The notes under the pieces were generated by a model. The model was not told the origin of the DNA and did not search any database. It worked only from the letters and a program-made list of their open reading frames with translations. A stretch of 64,000 nucleotides of DNA from Saccharospirillum sp. (GTDB lineage: Bacteria > Pseudomonadota > Gammaproteobacteria > Pseudomonadales > Natronospirillaceae), in the NCBI GenBank assembly GCA_018402545.1, contig JAGYIL010000001.1:1054001-1118000 (forward strand), read 5' to 3'. The position numbers were made by a program, and so were the translations under genes. Positions 63,980-64,000 of the stretch are shown here, piece after piece. Position 1 is the stretch's first letter. Each line of letters begins with the position of its first letter.

Positions 63980-64000
63980 CCCAGACCGCACGCGGCGGCA

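Overview
The window reads as ordinary, densely coded chromosome of a free-living gammaproteobacterium. Base composition is moderately GC-rich. Many gene orders match Pseudomonas, Enterobacteria or Oceanospirillales: glnA/thiI divergence, yibN-grxC-secB facing gpmI-envC-ctpA-yibQ, yggX-mutY-AsmA-like, and a SCO/CoxIII/CoxIV cluster. A marine or halophilic Oceanospirillales-type host is my best guess, from the overall gene style, the TRAP transporter and the caa3/aa3-type oxidase genes; the sequence does not prove it. I saw no rRNA, phage, transposase, integrase or CRISPR array.

Layout. 1-2061: start of glnA with a sigma54/NtrC control region, then thiI. 2462-5953: ureide (allantoate) catabolism genes allC-pucG with an RpiR-type regulator and three matching operators. 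5996-18864: a PAS-GGDEF enzyme, secB, grxC, a YibN-like rhodanese, gpmI, envC, ctpA, yibQ, a DUF2799-like lipoprotein, a TatD-type DNase, DoxX and an ABC-F protein. 18976-23164: an arsenic operon (ArsC-ArsR fusion, ACR3, GAPDH, ArsJ). 23260-27911: a TSUP exporter, YbiI-like zinc finger protein, parvulin, persulfide dioxygenase-rhodanese, an orphan periplasmic binding protein, tRNA-Phe with tandem repeats, and yggX. 28095-32293: mutY, AsmA-like, ilvD. 32563-40315: an oligopeptide ABC transporter with two tandem OppA proteins. 40544-47537: PilZ, msrA, an aminotransferase, two exporters and a PrpE-like ligase. 47656-57992: a chemoreceptor, a ferric-reductase plus cytochrome b5/FMN-binding pair, an MDR oxidoreductase with a LysR regulator, arfB, a second diguanylate cyclase, a YhiN-like flavoprotein and a RIO kinase. 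58187-62294: RpiR regulator and a TRAP transporter. 62285-64000: SCO, CoxIV and CoxIII.

How genes work together. AllC and PucG are consecutive steps of ureide degradation and share predicted RpiR operators. The ars operon covers arsenate reduction plus ACR3 efflux, and a parallel GAPDH/ArsJ route that makes and exports 1-arseno-3-phosphoglycerate. The 49.9-52.0 kb pair could move electrons from NAD(P)H through two b hemes to a membrane-anchored heme/flavin protein outside the cytoplasm.

The least expected structure is in the intergenic DNA. At least six intergenic sites (about 2.3, 15.5, 28.0, 32.3, 43.0 and 58.0 kb, plus a worn copy near 45.5 kb) carry imperfect palindromes. They share a recognisable core but have outer arms of different sequence at each site; within each site the two arms still pair. 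The inner hairpin stem also changes while staying paired. This looks like a dispersed element family whose fold, rather than sequence, is kept. A second repeat type, a tandem 176-bp unit carrying an interrupted copy of the tRNA-Phe 3' end, lies just downstream of tRNA-Phe.
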